From Rhizobium subbaraonis (lineage in GTDB: Bacteria > Pseudomonadota > Alphaproteobacteria > Rhizobiales > Rhizobiaceae): a DNA stretch of 64,000 nucleotides. The stretch's first letter is position 1. Every line of letters starts with the position of its first letter. The notes under the pieces were generated by a model. The model did not search any database and was not told the origin of the DNA. It saw only the letters and a list, made by a program, of their open reading frames with translations. Both the position numbers and the translations under genes were made by a program. This document shows positions 55,931-64,000 of the stretch, piece after piece. The stretch lies in NCBI RefSeq assembly GCF_900220975.1, contig NZ_OBQD01000008.1, positions 1 to 64,000 of the forward strand. The letters are read 5' to 3'.

Positions 55931-56143
55931 ATGAAACGCATCCTCGTAATCGCTTGCGCGCTCGGCCTGTCCGCTCCCATGGCTTTCGCCGACTGCGCCT
56001 ATCACAAAAACACAAGTGCCTCTGCCGATGTCGACAAGACCACGACGACGGCAAGCATCTCGCAGCAATCGAGGCCCGCATCCGATGAAGTCGTGCTCCT
56101 GAAGAAGGGCGACGCTTCTGCACAGCAGAAAATCGCGGAATAG
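55931..56143 (+). CDS. small secreted protein, unknown
   Basis: A 70-aa protein with a signal peptide (about 1-20, ending AFADC) and a mature part of about 50 polar residues, rich in Thr and Ser (DKTTTTASISQQ). A single Cys follows the cleavage site, but the preceding residues are not a clear lipobox. AAGGAGA lies upstream. No domain recognised. Confidence 0.7.
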   Translation: MKRILVIACALGLSAPMAFADCAYHKNTSASADVDKTTTTASISQQSRPASDEVVLLKKGDASAQQKIAE

Positions 56144-56214
56144 CAGGCAAGGCGCAGTGATGCCTTCACCGGCGAAAAAAGGGAAGGGCGGCCTTGGCGC
56201 CGCCCTTTGTCATT

Positions 56215-56691
56215 TCAATAGTAGGGCGACAGGCACTGCTGGCGCGGGCCGCCATAGGGTTGGAACGTGTTGTCGTAAGCCCGGTAGGAGCGATAGCGCG
56301 CCGAACACCATTCGAAGTGACGGGGATTGATGCCGCCCTCCTCGACGTAGCGTGGCTGGCTTGCGATCGCACCGCCGATGATCGCGCCGGCGCCGAAGGC
56401 CGCGAGCGGATACCAGTAGCCGTCGTCATAGCGGCGATAGCCATCGCGATAGTAGGGATAGCCGCGGTAACCGCGATAATACCCGCCACCACCATAGTAG
56501 CGGTTGCCGCCGCGATAATACCGGCCGCCGTCGCGATAGCCGCGTCGGACGTAGTAGTCGACGGCCTCGACATCGGTCGGGACCGTGACGCCGGTGCGGG
56601 GCATCGAGGCGGCTTCGGCTGGCAGCAGGCCGGTGGCAAGCGTGGCCGCGGAAAGCGCGGCAACCATCAGGCCCGTGACGATCTTCTTCAT
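56215..56691 (-). CDS. BA14K-family exported protein
   Basis: A 158-aa protein with a signal peptide (about 1-28, ending PAEAAS), a Tyr/Gly/Arg-rich middle ([20 protein letters not shown]), a single hydrophobic helix ([17 protein letters not shown]), and a C-terminal BA14K signature ([33 protein letters not shown]). The Brucella relative is an immunogenic surface protein reported to bind sugars. ATG 56691 is preferred, with GGGAGTAAG upstream. Confidence 0.9.
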   Translation of the reverse strand: MKKIVTGLMVAALSAATLATGLLPAEAASMPRTGVTVPTDVEAVDYYVRRGYRDGGRYYRGGNRYYGGGGYYRGYRGYPYYRDGYRRYDDGYWYPLAAFGAGAIIGGAIASQPRYVEEGGINPRHFEWCSARYRSYRAYDNTFQPYGGPRQQCLSPYY

Positions 56692-56772
56692 CTTCTTACT
56701 CCCGAAAGCCAATCTGGATTCTAAGACGGTCGCCATCATGCGGCTATTCGGCTGAATGCAGGATGAACCGGA

Positions 56773-57729
56773 TCAGCCGCCTGTATTTGTCTTCTCCTCG
56801 CGCTTTGACTGGGTGTAGCGCGCGTGTTCGAACGCCAAGACGGCAGCCAGACCCAGCACGAACGGAATGATCAGGTAGAGGATGCGGAACACCGCGAGCG
56901 CGGCGAGCACGTCCACCGGGCTGAGCTCGGGCAGGCCGGCGATGAAGATCAGTTCGAGTACGCCGATTCCGCCCGGCGCATGCGACAGGAGAGCGGCCGA
57001 GAACGAGGCGAGGAAGATGCCCAGCACCACGAGATAGCCGGGATTGCCGGCTTCCGGCAGCACGAAATAGATGATGGCTGCGGCCGCGAGTAGCTCCACC
57101 GGCGCGATCAGCAGTTGCCGAAAAGCGATCGAGGGGCGCGGGTATTCGAGTTTAAGCCAGCGGGTCCGGATCGGACGGAATCCGACCAGGCTGCCGATGA
57201 CATAGAGCGAAACGAGCGCCAGGATCAGGACGCCTGTCGAGAACGCCGCCTCGACCGGAAGTACCTCCGATACCCGCTCGATGATTTCCGGCTCGATGAT
57301 CAGCACGAGGCCCATGAGGACAGCGGTTCCGAGCGCGAAGGTGAAGGAACAGAAGGCGACGAGTACGCCCACCTCGCTTGCCGAAAGCCCCTTGGAGGAA
57401 TAGGCGCGGTAGCGCACGACAGCGCCGGAAAAGACCGAGGCGCCGATATTGTGGGCCAGCGCATAAGCCGTGAAAGAGGCGACGGTAATGAACCAGAGCG
57501 ATATGCGACGGCCCAGGTGCTCCAGCGCCAGGTGGTCGTAGGCAGCGAGCGCGGCATAGGCGGCAATCGTCGCAAGCGCTGCCAGTATCCAGCCGGAAGG
57601 CGGAATGGCCAGCAGGCTTTCCCGGAATTCGTGGAACGAAAGGCCCCTGAGGTCGTGGTAGAGGATCCAGAGCGAAAATACGATTGCGGCTGCGCCGATG
57701 AGCGGCCAGAAAAACTTATTGAGCTTCAT
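56773..57729 (-). CDS. LPG-synthase-like membrane protein (UPF0104/MprF N-domain)
   Basis: A 318-aa inner-membrane protein with about eight hydrophobic segments. FTAYALAHNIGASVFSGAVV with RYRAYSSKGLSASEVGVLVA, and LLSHAPGGIGVLELIFIAGL, are the conserved stretches of the lysylphosphatidylglycerol synthetase transmembrane domain. The catalytic domain of MprF is absent, so it cannot itself make aminoacyl-lipids; a flippase-like role is inferred. Positive C-terminus. Confidence 0.88.
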   Translation of the reverse strand: MKLNKFFWPLIGAAAIVFSLWILYHDLRGLSFHEFRESLLAIPPSGWILAALATIAAYAALAAYDHLALEHLGRRISLWFITVASFTAYALAHNIGASVFSGAVVRYRAYSSKGLSASEVGVLVAFCSFTFALGTAVLMGLVLIIEPEIIERVSEVLPVEAAFSTGVLILALVSLYVIGSLVGFRPIRTRWLKLEYPRPSIAFRQLLIAPVELLAAAAIIYFVLPEAGNPGYLVVLGIFLASFSAALLSHAPGGIGVLELIFIAGLPELSPVDVLAALAVFRILYLIIPFVLGLAAVLAFEHARYTQSKREEKTNTGG

Positions 57730-57984
57730 GCGCCCGGCGCCCGTCCGCAGCGGCTACCGTCCTTCCAGGACTGCTCCGATTGCGGACGATGTGCGCGATT
57801 GTCAGTCATGCCGTGCTTCCCCTTGGCCTCTTTTCCTCCGCAACGCTGGCCGTGCGGACCTGCCCTCGCTTTCGGAACTATCGGAGCAGGTTAAACACAT
57901 GGAATAGGCAGGACAATGATTCGCAATGCCGCATGCGCCCGGGATACGCAATCGTGATCGCTCCCGGGCTATCGACGGCAGCGC

Positions 57985-59376
57985 TCAGCGGGCGCCGAGT
58001 GCGGCGAGAATGCGCACCCACGAACGGATGCCCTTTTCGAAGGACCGCAGTTCATACTTCTCGTTCGGCGAATGGATCCGGTCGTCCGACAGTCCGAAGC
58101 CGACGAGAAGCGATTCCATGCCGAGCATCCGCTGGAAATCGCCGACGATCGGGATGGACCCGCCCATGCCGATCATCACGGCAGGCTTGGGCCACTCCTG
58201 CGAAAGGGCATCCTTCGCCTTGTTCAGAAGCGGCGAATCATAGGGCAGCTGGATTGCCGGAGAGCCGCCATGGGCGTGGAAGCTGACGGAGCAGTCCGCC
58301 GGGATCTTCGATCGCACATAGGCGCGGAACGCATCGCGGATCTTTGCCGGATCCTGCTTGCCGACGAGCCGGAACGAAACCTTCGCCGACGCCTGGGCAG
58401 CGATCACCGTCTTGAAGCCGTCGCCGGTATAGCCGCCGAGGATGCCGTTGACCTCTGCCGTCGGCCGCGCCCAGGTCAGCTCGAGCACGGAACGGTTCTT
58501 CTCGCCGGCGGGAACCGAGAGGCCGATTTCGCCCAGGAACTTGTCCGCCGTCTGCCCGAGCTTGTCCCAGGAGGCCTTGATGTTTTCAGGCGTCTCCTCG
58601 ACGCCGTCATAAAACCCTTCGAGCGTTACGCGTCCGTCCGCGTCATGGAGGCCTGCCAGGATCTCGGCGAGGATATGGATCGGATTGGCCGCCGCCCCCC
58701 CGAAGTATCCGGAGTGAAGGTCGCGGTCGGCCGCCTTGACGACGATCTCCTCGCCGACGAGCCCGCGCAGGCCCGCCGAGATCGCAGGCGTCTCCGCATC
58801 CCACATGTTGGTATCGCAAACGAGGGCGAAATCCGCTTTCAGCTCGGCAGCGTTGGCTTCCAGGAAGGGTTTAAGCGAAGGCGAACCGGACTCTTCCTCT
58901 CCCTCGAACAGGATGGTCACCTTGCAGGGCAGGGCGCCGATCGTCTCCTTGTAGGCGCGGCAGGCTTCGACGAAGGTCATCAGCTGGCCCTTGTCGTCGG
59001 ACGTGCCGCGGCCCGTGATGATCCGGCGGCCACCGGCGATGTCGCGCACTGCCGGATCGAAGGGATCGTGTTCCCAAAGTTCCAGCGGATCGACGGGCTG
59101 AACGTCGTAGTGCCCATAGAAGAGGACATGCGGCGCATCCGCCGTGGCGCCGTCATGATGGGCGACCACCATCGGGTGGCCGGCGGTGTCGCGAACCGTG
59201 GCATCGAACCCCAGCGAGCGCAGTTCGTTCACCAGCCATTCGGCCCCGCGCTGTACCTCTGCCTTATAGGCGGGATCGGTGGAGATGGACTTGATGCGGA
59301 CGAGGTCGAACAGGCGCTCAAGGGCGGCCGGAACGCTCGCTGCTGCATGATCGAGGACGGGAAGCAGGTTGGTCAT
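57985..59376 (-). CDS. M20-family dipeptidase
   Basis: A 463-aa zinc metallopeptidase. Metal ligands are seen in LFYGHYDVQPVDPLELWEHD (His, Asp), RGTSDDKGQ, ILFEGEEESGSPSLKPFLEA (catalytic Glu and ligand Glu), VCDTNMWD and GGSIPIVGDFQ. The lid is the dimer domain at about 205-330. The sequence fits the cytosolic dipeptidase-like group (M20 subfamily). It is 78 bases after the MarR gene on the same strand. Confidence 0.93.
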   Translation of the reverse strand: MTNLLPVLDHAAASVPAALERLFDLVRIKSISTDPAYKAEVQRGAEWLVNELRSLGFDATVRDTAGHPMVVAHHDGATADAPHVLFYGHYDVQPVDPLELWEHDPFDPAVRDIAGGRRIITGRGTSDDKGQLMTFVEACRAYKETIGALPCKVTILFEGEEESGSPSLKPFLEANAAELKADFALVCDTNMWDAETPAISAGLRGLVGEEIVVKAADRDLHSGYFGGAAANPIHILAEILAGLHDADGRVTLEGFYDGVEETPENIKASWDKLGQTADKFLGEIGLSVPAGEKNRSVLELTWARPTAEVNGILGGYTGDGFKTVIAAQASAKVSFRLVGKQDPAKIRDAFRAYVRSKIPADCSVSFHAHGGSPAIQLPYDSPLLNKAKDALSQEWPKPAVMIGMGGSIPIVGDFQRMLGMESLLVGFGLSDDRIHSPNEKYELRSFEKGIRSWVRILAALGAR

Positions 59377-59453
59377 GGTCGAATCCTTCTTTTCGACCGG
59401 ACATTAGCGATTGTGACCGTTCCAAGAAAGGCCGTGCGTTCTCAAGAACGCGC

Positions 59454-59882
59454 TCAGCGCGCGATATTGGCGATCATCATGCGCATGTACTCCAGAAGCA
59501 GTTCCCTCTCGAACCTGCGGAACCCGCGAAACAGCTCACTCTCGGCGTCTTCCGCGGCGGCCAGGGCCTCAGCGCGCATCGCCTGCCCACGTTCGCTCAG
59601 ATGGATCAGCTGCGCGCGCTTGTCGTTTGGATGCGGCGATCGCGTGATCAGCCCGTCGCGCTCCATGCGTGCGAGGGTATTGGCCATCGTAGCCTGCTCA
59701 ATGTCGAGGCGATCCAGCAGTTGCCGCTGGGTCAGGCCGTCGCCGGCCCACAGTTCCAGAAGCACCGGCAGCTGCCCCGGCGCAAAACCGGACTGCCTGG
59801 CGCGGGCCTGCAACGCACGCGCGGCCTCCTTTGCCAGCAACCCGGCAAGATAAGCGGCCGATTCCCTCCGGTCGAACACCAT
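59454..59882 (-). CDS. MarR-family transcriptional regulator
   Basis: A 142-aa winged-helix regulator. LPVLLELWAGDGLTQRQLLD and LDIEQATMANTLARMERDGL form the helix-turn-helix. ITRSPHPNDKRAQLIHLSER is the wing. It precedes the dipeptidase gene on the same strand and might control it. The sRNA gene at 59965-60115 lies directly upstream, also on the minus strand. A MarR gene beside the Smr7C sRNA and polA is, as I recall it, the arrangement in Sinorhizobium. Confidence 0.92.
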   Translation of the reverse strand: MVFDRRESAAYLAGLLAKEAARALQARARQSGFAPGQLPVLLELWAGDGLTQRQLLDRLDIEQATMANTLARMERDGLITRSPHPNDKRAQLIHLSERGQAMRAEALAAAEDAESELFRGFRRFERELLLEYMRMMIANIAR

Positions 59883-59964
59883 TCGAGAAGGCTATGCCGG
59901 ATTTCGATTCCGGGCAATCGGGGGCACTTGTCGGTTGGGAGCGAAATCGCCACCTGCTCCGGAA

Positions 59965-60115
59965 TGACAAAAGCCGCTGCAGGCGGGAGGTAACGCCTGC
60001 AGCGGCTTCTGCAAATTGTGGACAAAGGCCCGGAGAGGGGGATAAGGCCTTTGTCCTCTGGTCTGGCGCGGCGGGGGACAGGCCGGGATGCCAGACCACG
60101 GCTTTATCAGGTGCC
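59965..60115 (-). ncRNA. alpha-r7 (Smr7C-like) trans-acting small RNA
   Basis: Read on the minus strand, three stable hairpins follow each other. The first has arms GTCTGGC/GCCAGAC (60096-60061), the second GGACAAAGGCC/GGCCTTTGTCC (60056-60020), and the third a 15-bp perfect stem (60008-59971) followed by TTTTG. That is a Rho-independent end, with no minus-strand protein gene to terminate. The terminal loop carries CCTCCC, an anti-Shine-Dalgarno motif common in rhizobial sRNAs. Length of about 150 bases, hairpin number and position next to polA fit the Smr7C family from memory. The 5' end is estimated. Confidence 0.75.
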
Positions 60116-60280
60116 GATGAGTATCATTTGGTCCCCGGATTGTGGCTTTTCAAGGGACTTGCACGCCGGCGAAAATTACAAATCGGTAACGTTTGTGTGA
60201 GTCTCAAAGCGGTTTGGCTGGCCCTGCCCAACTGCAATGGACGATGGACGCGGGAAGCGGCGCGCGCTATCCATTCGCCC

Positions 60281-63274
60281 ATGAAAAATGGTGATCATCT
60301 CTTCCTCGTCGACGGCTCCGGATTCATCTTTCGGGCCTTTCATGCGATCCCGCCGCTGAACCGGAAATCGGACGGTCTGCCGGTCAACGCCGTGTCGGGC
60401 TTCTGCAACATGTTGTGGAAGCTGCTCAAGGATGCGCGCAACACCGATGTCGGCGTCACGCCCACCCATTTCGCCGTCATCTTCGACTATTCCTCGAAGA
60501 CCTTCCGCAACGCGCTCTACGATCAATACAAGGCGAACCGCACCGCCCCGCCGGAAGACCTGATCCCGCAGTTCGGCCTGATCCGCCACGCAACGCGTGC
60601 CTTCAACCTTCCCTGCATCGAGAAGGAGGGCTACGAGGCCGACGACCTGATCGCCACCTATGCGCGGCTCGCCGAGGCAGCCGGCGCCGACGTCACGATC
60701 GTCTCCTCGGACAAGGATCTGATGCAGCTCGTAACGTCGAAAGTGTCGATGTACGACAGCATGAAGGACAAGCAGATCGCGATACCCGAAGTGATCGAGA
60801 AATGGGGGGTGACGCCGGACAAGATGATCGACCTGCAGGCGATGACCGGCGATTCGACCGACAACGTCCCGGGCATCCCCGGTATCGGTCCAAAGACGGC
60901 GGCCCAGCTCCTGGAGGAATACGGCGATCTCGACACGCTGCTGGCGCGCGCGGAGGAAATCAAGCAGCAGAAGCGGCGCGAGAATATCATCGCGAACCGC
61001 GCCCAGGCGCTGTTGTCGCGCGAACTCGTGACCCTGAAGACGGACACGCCGCTCGATGTGCCGCTCGATGATCTCGTGCTCGAAGCGCAGGACGGGCCGA
61101 AGCTGATTGCCTTCCTCAAGGCGATGGAGTTCACCACGTTGACGCGGCGGGTAGCCGAGGCGTGCGATTGCGATGCTTCGGCGATCGATGCAGCCGTCGT
61201 GCCTGTCGATTGGGGGGCGGAGGCCCACGGTCCCGACCTCGACAAGGGTGAGGCCGGCGGCGCCAGCCCCATGTCCGGTTCGCTCGCGGAGAGTGCTGCC
61301 GAGGCGGCTGAGACCCTCCTGCCGAGTGCTTCGGCCAACGGACATGAACCCGCCACACTCGCGAAATCGAGGGCCGCGCTTTTTTCCGGCAAGCCGATCG
61401 ATCATTCTTCCTATGTGACGATCCGCGACCTCGCGACGCTCGACCGCTGGATCGCGGACGCGCGCGAAACCGGCCTCGTCGCCTTCGACACGGAGACGAC
61501 ATCGCTGGATGCCATGCAGGCCGAGCTTTGCGGCTTCTCGCTGGCAATCGCCGACAATGCGACGGATCCCACCGGTATCGCCATCCGGGCCGCCTACGTT
61601 CCGCTGCTGCACAAGGCCGGCGCCGGCGATCTTCTTGGCGGCGGGCTCGTGGACGGGCAGATACCGATGCGCGACGCACTTGTGCGGCTGAAGGACCTGC
61701 TTGAGGATCCCGCAATCCTCAAGGTCGCGCAGAACCTGAAATACGACTATCTCGTCATGAAGCGCCACGGCATCACCGTCCAGAGCTTCGACGACACCAT
61801 GCTGATGTCCTACGCGCTCGATGCGGGGGCGGGAACGCATGGCATGGATGCGCTGTCGGAGCGCTGGCTCGGCCACAAGCCGATCGCCTACAAGGATGTC
61901 GCTGGCAGCGGCAAGGGCGCCCAGACCTTCGACATGGTCGATATCGACCGGGCGACGGCCTACGCGGCGGAGGACGCCGACGTCACGCTTCGTCTGTGGC
62001 ACGTGTTGAAGCCGCGGCTGCCGGCTGAACGGATGACGGCGGTCTACGAGCGCCTGGAGCGGCCGCTCGTGCCGGTGCTCGCGCACATGGAAGAGCGTGG
62101 CATCACCATTGATCGACAGATCCTCGCCCGCCTCTCCGGTGACCTCGCCCAGGGTGCAGCCGCGCTGGAGGACGAGATCTACGAACTTGCAGGCGAGCGT
62201 TTCACGATCGGCTCGCCCAAGCAGCTGGGCGACATCCTGTTCGGAAAGATGGGCCTGCCCGGCGGTTCGAAGACGAAGACGGGGCAATGGTCGACCTCCG
62301 CACAGGTGCTGGAAGACCTGGCGGCCCAAGGCATTCCCTTGCCGCGCAAGATCGTCGACTGGCGTCAGCTGACCAAGCTTAAGTCGACCTATACCGATGC
62401 GCTGCCAGGCTTCGTCCATCCCGACACCCGGCGTGTGCACACCTCATACGCGCTCGCAGCGACCACCACCGGTCGTCTGTCATCGTCAGATCCGAACTTG
62501 CAGAACATCCCCGTGCGAACGGCCGAAGGACGCAAGATCCGCACCGCCTTCATCGCCTCCCCCGGCCACAAGCTGGTATCGGCCGACTACAGCCAGATCG
62601 AACTGCGGGTGCTTGCGCATGTTGCCGACATTCCGCAGTTGAAGCAGGCCTTCGCGGACGGCGTCGACATTCACGCCATGACGGCATCCGAGATGTTCGG
62701 CGTACCGGTGAAGGACATGCCCGCCGAAGTGCGCCGCCGCGCCAAGGCGATCAATTTCGGCATCATCTACGGCATCTCGGCCTTCGGGCTCGCCAATCAG
62801 CTGTCGATCGAGCGGTCGGAAGCGGGCGACTACATCAAGCGCTACTTCGAGCGCTTTCCCGGCATCAGGGACTATATGGATTCCACCAAGGCCTTCGCCC
62901 GTGGCAACGGCTATGTCGAAACGATCTTCGGCCGCCGGGCGCACTATCCCGAGATCAAGTCGTCCAACCCTTCCGTGCGGGCCTTCAACGAACGGGCCGC
63001 CATCAATGCTCCGATACAGGGTTCGGCTGCGGACATCATCCGCCGGGCGATGGTCAAGATGGAGCCCGCACTCGCCGAGAGCGGGCTTTCCGCCGTCCGC
63101 ATGCTGTTGCAGGTACATGACGAGCTCATCTTCGAGGTGGAGGATGGGGACGTCGAGCGTGCGATCCCGGTCATCGTCGGCGTGATGGAAAACGCTTCGA
63201 TGCCGGCAGTATCGATGAAGGTGCCGCTGAAGGTCGACGCACGCGCCGCACTGAACTGGGACGAGGCGCATTGA
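60281..63274 (+). CDS. polA: DNA polymerase I
   Basis: A 997-aa repair and Okazaki-processing polymerase. The 5'-3' nuclease domain (about 1-290) has FLVDGSGFIFRAFHA and GYEADDLIATYA, SSDKDLMQL. The proofreading domain (about 380-590) keeps its acidic residues in FDTETTSLD, NLKYDYLVM and AYAAEDADV. The polymerase domain has SADYSQIELRVLAHV (motif A, near 767), RRRAKAINFGIIYG (O helix) and LQVHDELIFEV (motif C, near 944). ATG 60281 gives the conserved start. The frame extends upstream to 59831 without family sequence. Confidence 0.97.
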   Translation: MKNGDHLFLVDGSGFIFRAFHAIPPLNRKSDGLPVNAVSGFCNMLWKLLKDARNTDVGVTPTHFAVIFDYSSKTFRNALYDQYKANRTAPPEDLIPQFGLIRHATRAFNLPCIEKEGYEADDLIATYARLAEAAGADVTIVSSDKDLMQLVTSKVSMYDSMKDKQIAIPEVIEKWGVTPDKMIDLQAMTGDSTDNVPGIPGIGPKTAAQLLEEYGDLDTLLARAEEIKQQKRRENIIANRAQALLSRELVTLKTDTPLDVPLDDLVLEAQDGPKLIAFLKAMEFTTLTRRVAEACDCDASAIDAAVVPVDWGAEAHGPDLDKGEAGGASPMSGSLAESAAEAAETLLPSASANGHEPATLAKSRAALFSGKPIDHSSYVTIRDLATLDRWIADARETGLVAFDTETTSLDAMQAELCGFSLAIADNATDPTGIAIRAAYVPLLHKAGAGDLLGGGLVDGQIPMRDALVRLKDLLEDPAILKVAQNLKYDYLVMKRHGITVQSFDDTMLMSYALDAGAGTHGMDALSERWLGHKPIAYKDVAGSGKGAQTFDMVDIDRATAYAAEDADVTLRLWHVLKPRLPAERMTAVYERLERPLVPVLAHMEERGITIDRQILARLSGDLAQGAAALEDEIYELAGERFTIGSPKQLGDILFGKMGLPGGSKTKTGQWSTSAQVLEDLAAQGIPLPRKIVDWRQLTKLKSTYTDALPGFVHPDTRRVHTSYALAATTTGRLSSSDPNLQNIPVRTAEGRKIRTAFIASPGHKLVSADYSQIELRVLAHVADIPQLKQAFADGVDIHAMTASEMFGVPVKDMPAEVRRRAKAINFGIIYGISAFGLANQLSIERSEAGDYIKRYFERFPGIRDYMDSTKAFARGNGYVETIFGRRAHYPEIKSSNPSVRAFNERAAINAPIQGSAADIIRRAMVKMEPALAESGLSAVRMLLQVHDELIFEVEDGDVERAIPVIVGVMENASMPAVSMKVPLKVDARAALNWDEAH

Positions 63275-63447
63275 GCGGTCGCGGCCAATATCGAGGGTAC
63301 AACTGTTGCGGGTCCATTTACCACGTGCCGACGTTCGACGTCAGTACGGCACAACAATGTTTGCGCCTTAACGCCGCCTTAATCGCTTGATGCGCTTCTG
63401 CAGGTGGCTTGTGGGGCGCGCGGCGCCTGAAACGTGCGGGTGACGGG

Positions 63448-64000
63448 ATGGACGCGGCGCGGCAAGGTAGTCTTTCTGCAGATTTCGAGCGGCGCGCGCC
63501 GCTGGTGGTGCAGGTCGTGCGCCAGTACGCGCCGAGCCGCGGCGGGCTGGAGGATGTCGTCGTCAACCTGTCGCGTCAGTTGCAAAGCCGTGGCTATCGG
63601 GTCCGCGTCGTGACGCTCGACCGCGTCTTCACCGCCCTGGACCGCAAGCTGCCCGCAAGGGAAACGATCGACGGTATCGAGGTCGTTCGCATTCCCTTTC
63701 GCGGCAGCACCCGTTACCCCATCGCCCCGGAGGTCTTTCGCCACCTCAAGGACGCGGATCTCGTCCATGTCCACGCGATCGACTTCTTCTTCGACGCGCT
63801 GGCATGGGGCAAGGTCCTGCACGGCAAGCCGCTCGTGGCGACCACGCATGGCGGCTTCTTTCATACGTCGAGATATGCGGCGATCAAGCGCATCTGGTTC
63901 AATGTTGCGACTCGTCTGTCGGCACTTGCCTATCGAAGGGTGATCGGTTGCAGCGCGCAGGATACGCGCCTGTTCCGCAAGATCGCCGGGCGCCGCACGG
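63448..64000 (+). CDS. GT4 glycosyltransferase (partial, runs off the window)
   Basis: The first 184 codons of a family 4 glycosyltransferase. After a short lead, VVQVVRQYAPSRGGLEDVVV is the GT-B N-terminal loop of polysaccharide transferases, with HVHAIDFFFDALAWG, LVATTHGGFFHTSRYA and VIGCSAQD. The C-terminal donor-binding domain lies beyond base 64000. ATG 63448 has GACGGG upstream. The 173 bases after polA hold no other gene. It may begin another exopolysaccharide locus. Confidence 0.85.
   Translation, partial: MDAARQGSLSADFERRAPLVVQVVRQYAPSRGGLEDVVVNLSRQLQSRGYRVRVVTLDRVFTALDRKLPARETIDGIEVVRIPFRGSTRYPIAPEVFRHLKDADLVHVHAIDFFFDALAWGKVLHGKPLVATTHGGFFHTSRYAAIKRIWFNVATRLSALAYRRVIGCSAQDTRLFRKIAGRRT

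Noticed and set aside
60176-62440. 754-aa open frame antisense to polA, with a similar one at 27577-29607 antisense to pheT
   Set aside because: Same cause: GC-rich shadow frames with Arg/Gly/Ala-rich nonsense composition and no recognisable family.

Overview
The window is GC-rich chromosomal DNA of an alphaproteobacterium, almost certainly a member of the Rhizobiaceae (Sinorhizobium/Ensifer, Shinella, Rhizobium or Agrobacterium type). The evidence is the 3' end of an rRNA operon ordered 23S-5S-tRNA-fMet, a RopA-type porin, a BA14K-family protein, a membrane ferritin (MbfA) behind an Irr-type iron box, an ExoF-like exporter, an RpoH-type dnaK promoter, and an alpha-r7-like (Smr7C-like) small RNA beside polA. 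I saw no transposon, prophage or CRISPR array.

Layout. (1) 1-650: rRNA operon end, 5S rRNA, initiator tRNA and terminators. (2) 733-15166: a surface-polysaccharide locus. A plus-strand operon (2023-8539) encodes an unrecognised alpha/alpha-barrel-like protein, a WecG/TagA glycosyltransferase, a chimeric sugar dehydrogenase, two PLP aminotransferases and an SDR epimerase. It is flanked by minus-strand genes: a GT2 transferase on one side, and wzx, rfbD, rfbB, rfbC, rfbA (dTDP-L-rhamnose) and an ExoF-like export protein on the other. (3) 15.2-19.1 kb: a possible integrase remnant, a LuxR-type regulator, a porin and another GT2. (4) 19.4-24.7 kb: Cys-tRNA(Pro) deacylase, M29 aminopeptidase, a ProC-like reductase, mbfA, a transglutaminase-like protease and an alpha/beta hydrolase. 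(5) 24.9-30.0 kb: translation block infC (AUU start), rpmI, rplT, pheS, pheT, with an attenuator-like leader before pheS. (6) 30.2-41 kb: a stress ferritin-like protein, oxidoreductases, a MmyB-type regulator with a divergent membrane protein, xseA, a MarR regulator divergent from a DMT exporter and truncated globin, a second exporter, an OmpA lipoprotein and an acetylpolyamine-amidohydrolase-like deacetylase. (7) 41.6-46.9 kb: a complete oligopeptide ABC transporter. (8) 46.9-49.6 kb: a small secreted protein, a HAD phosphatase, an aminoglycoside-phosphotransferase-like kinase and a P-loop ATPase. (9) 49.7-55.6 kb: dnaJ, dnaK and a class A penicillin-binding protein. (10) 55.9-64 kb: two small secreted proteins, an LPG-synthase-like membrane protein, an M20 dipeptidase, a MarR regulator, the alpha-r7-like sRNA, polA and the start of a GT4 glycosyltransferase.

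The most unusual object is the gene at 4119-5051. Its first 146 residues are the NAD-binding half of a WecC/WbpA-type nucleotide-sugar dehydrogenase, joined in frame to the C-terminal half of a Gfo/Idh/MocA (WbpB-like) dehydrogenase. A WbpE-like aminotransferase follows with a 4-base overlap. It looks like an in-frame deletion (or assembly collapse) across a wbpA-wbpB pair, and it should break the UDP-GlcNAc to diamino-uronic-acid route the locus seems built for. Other points worth checking are the alternative RNA folds between rplT and pheS, the paired MarR operators, the 15-bp tandem repeats before rfbA and at the end of wzx, and the alpha-r7-like sRNA.
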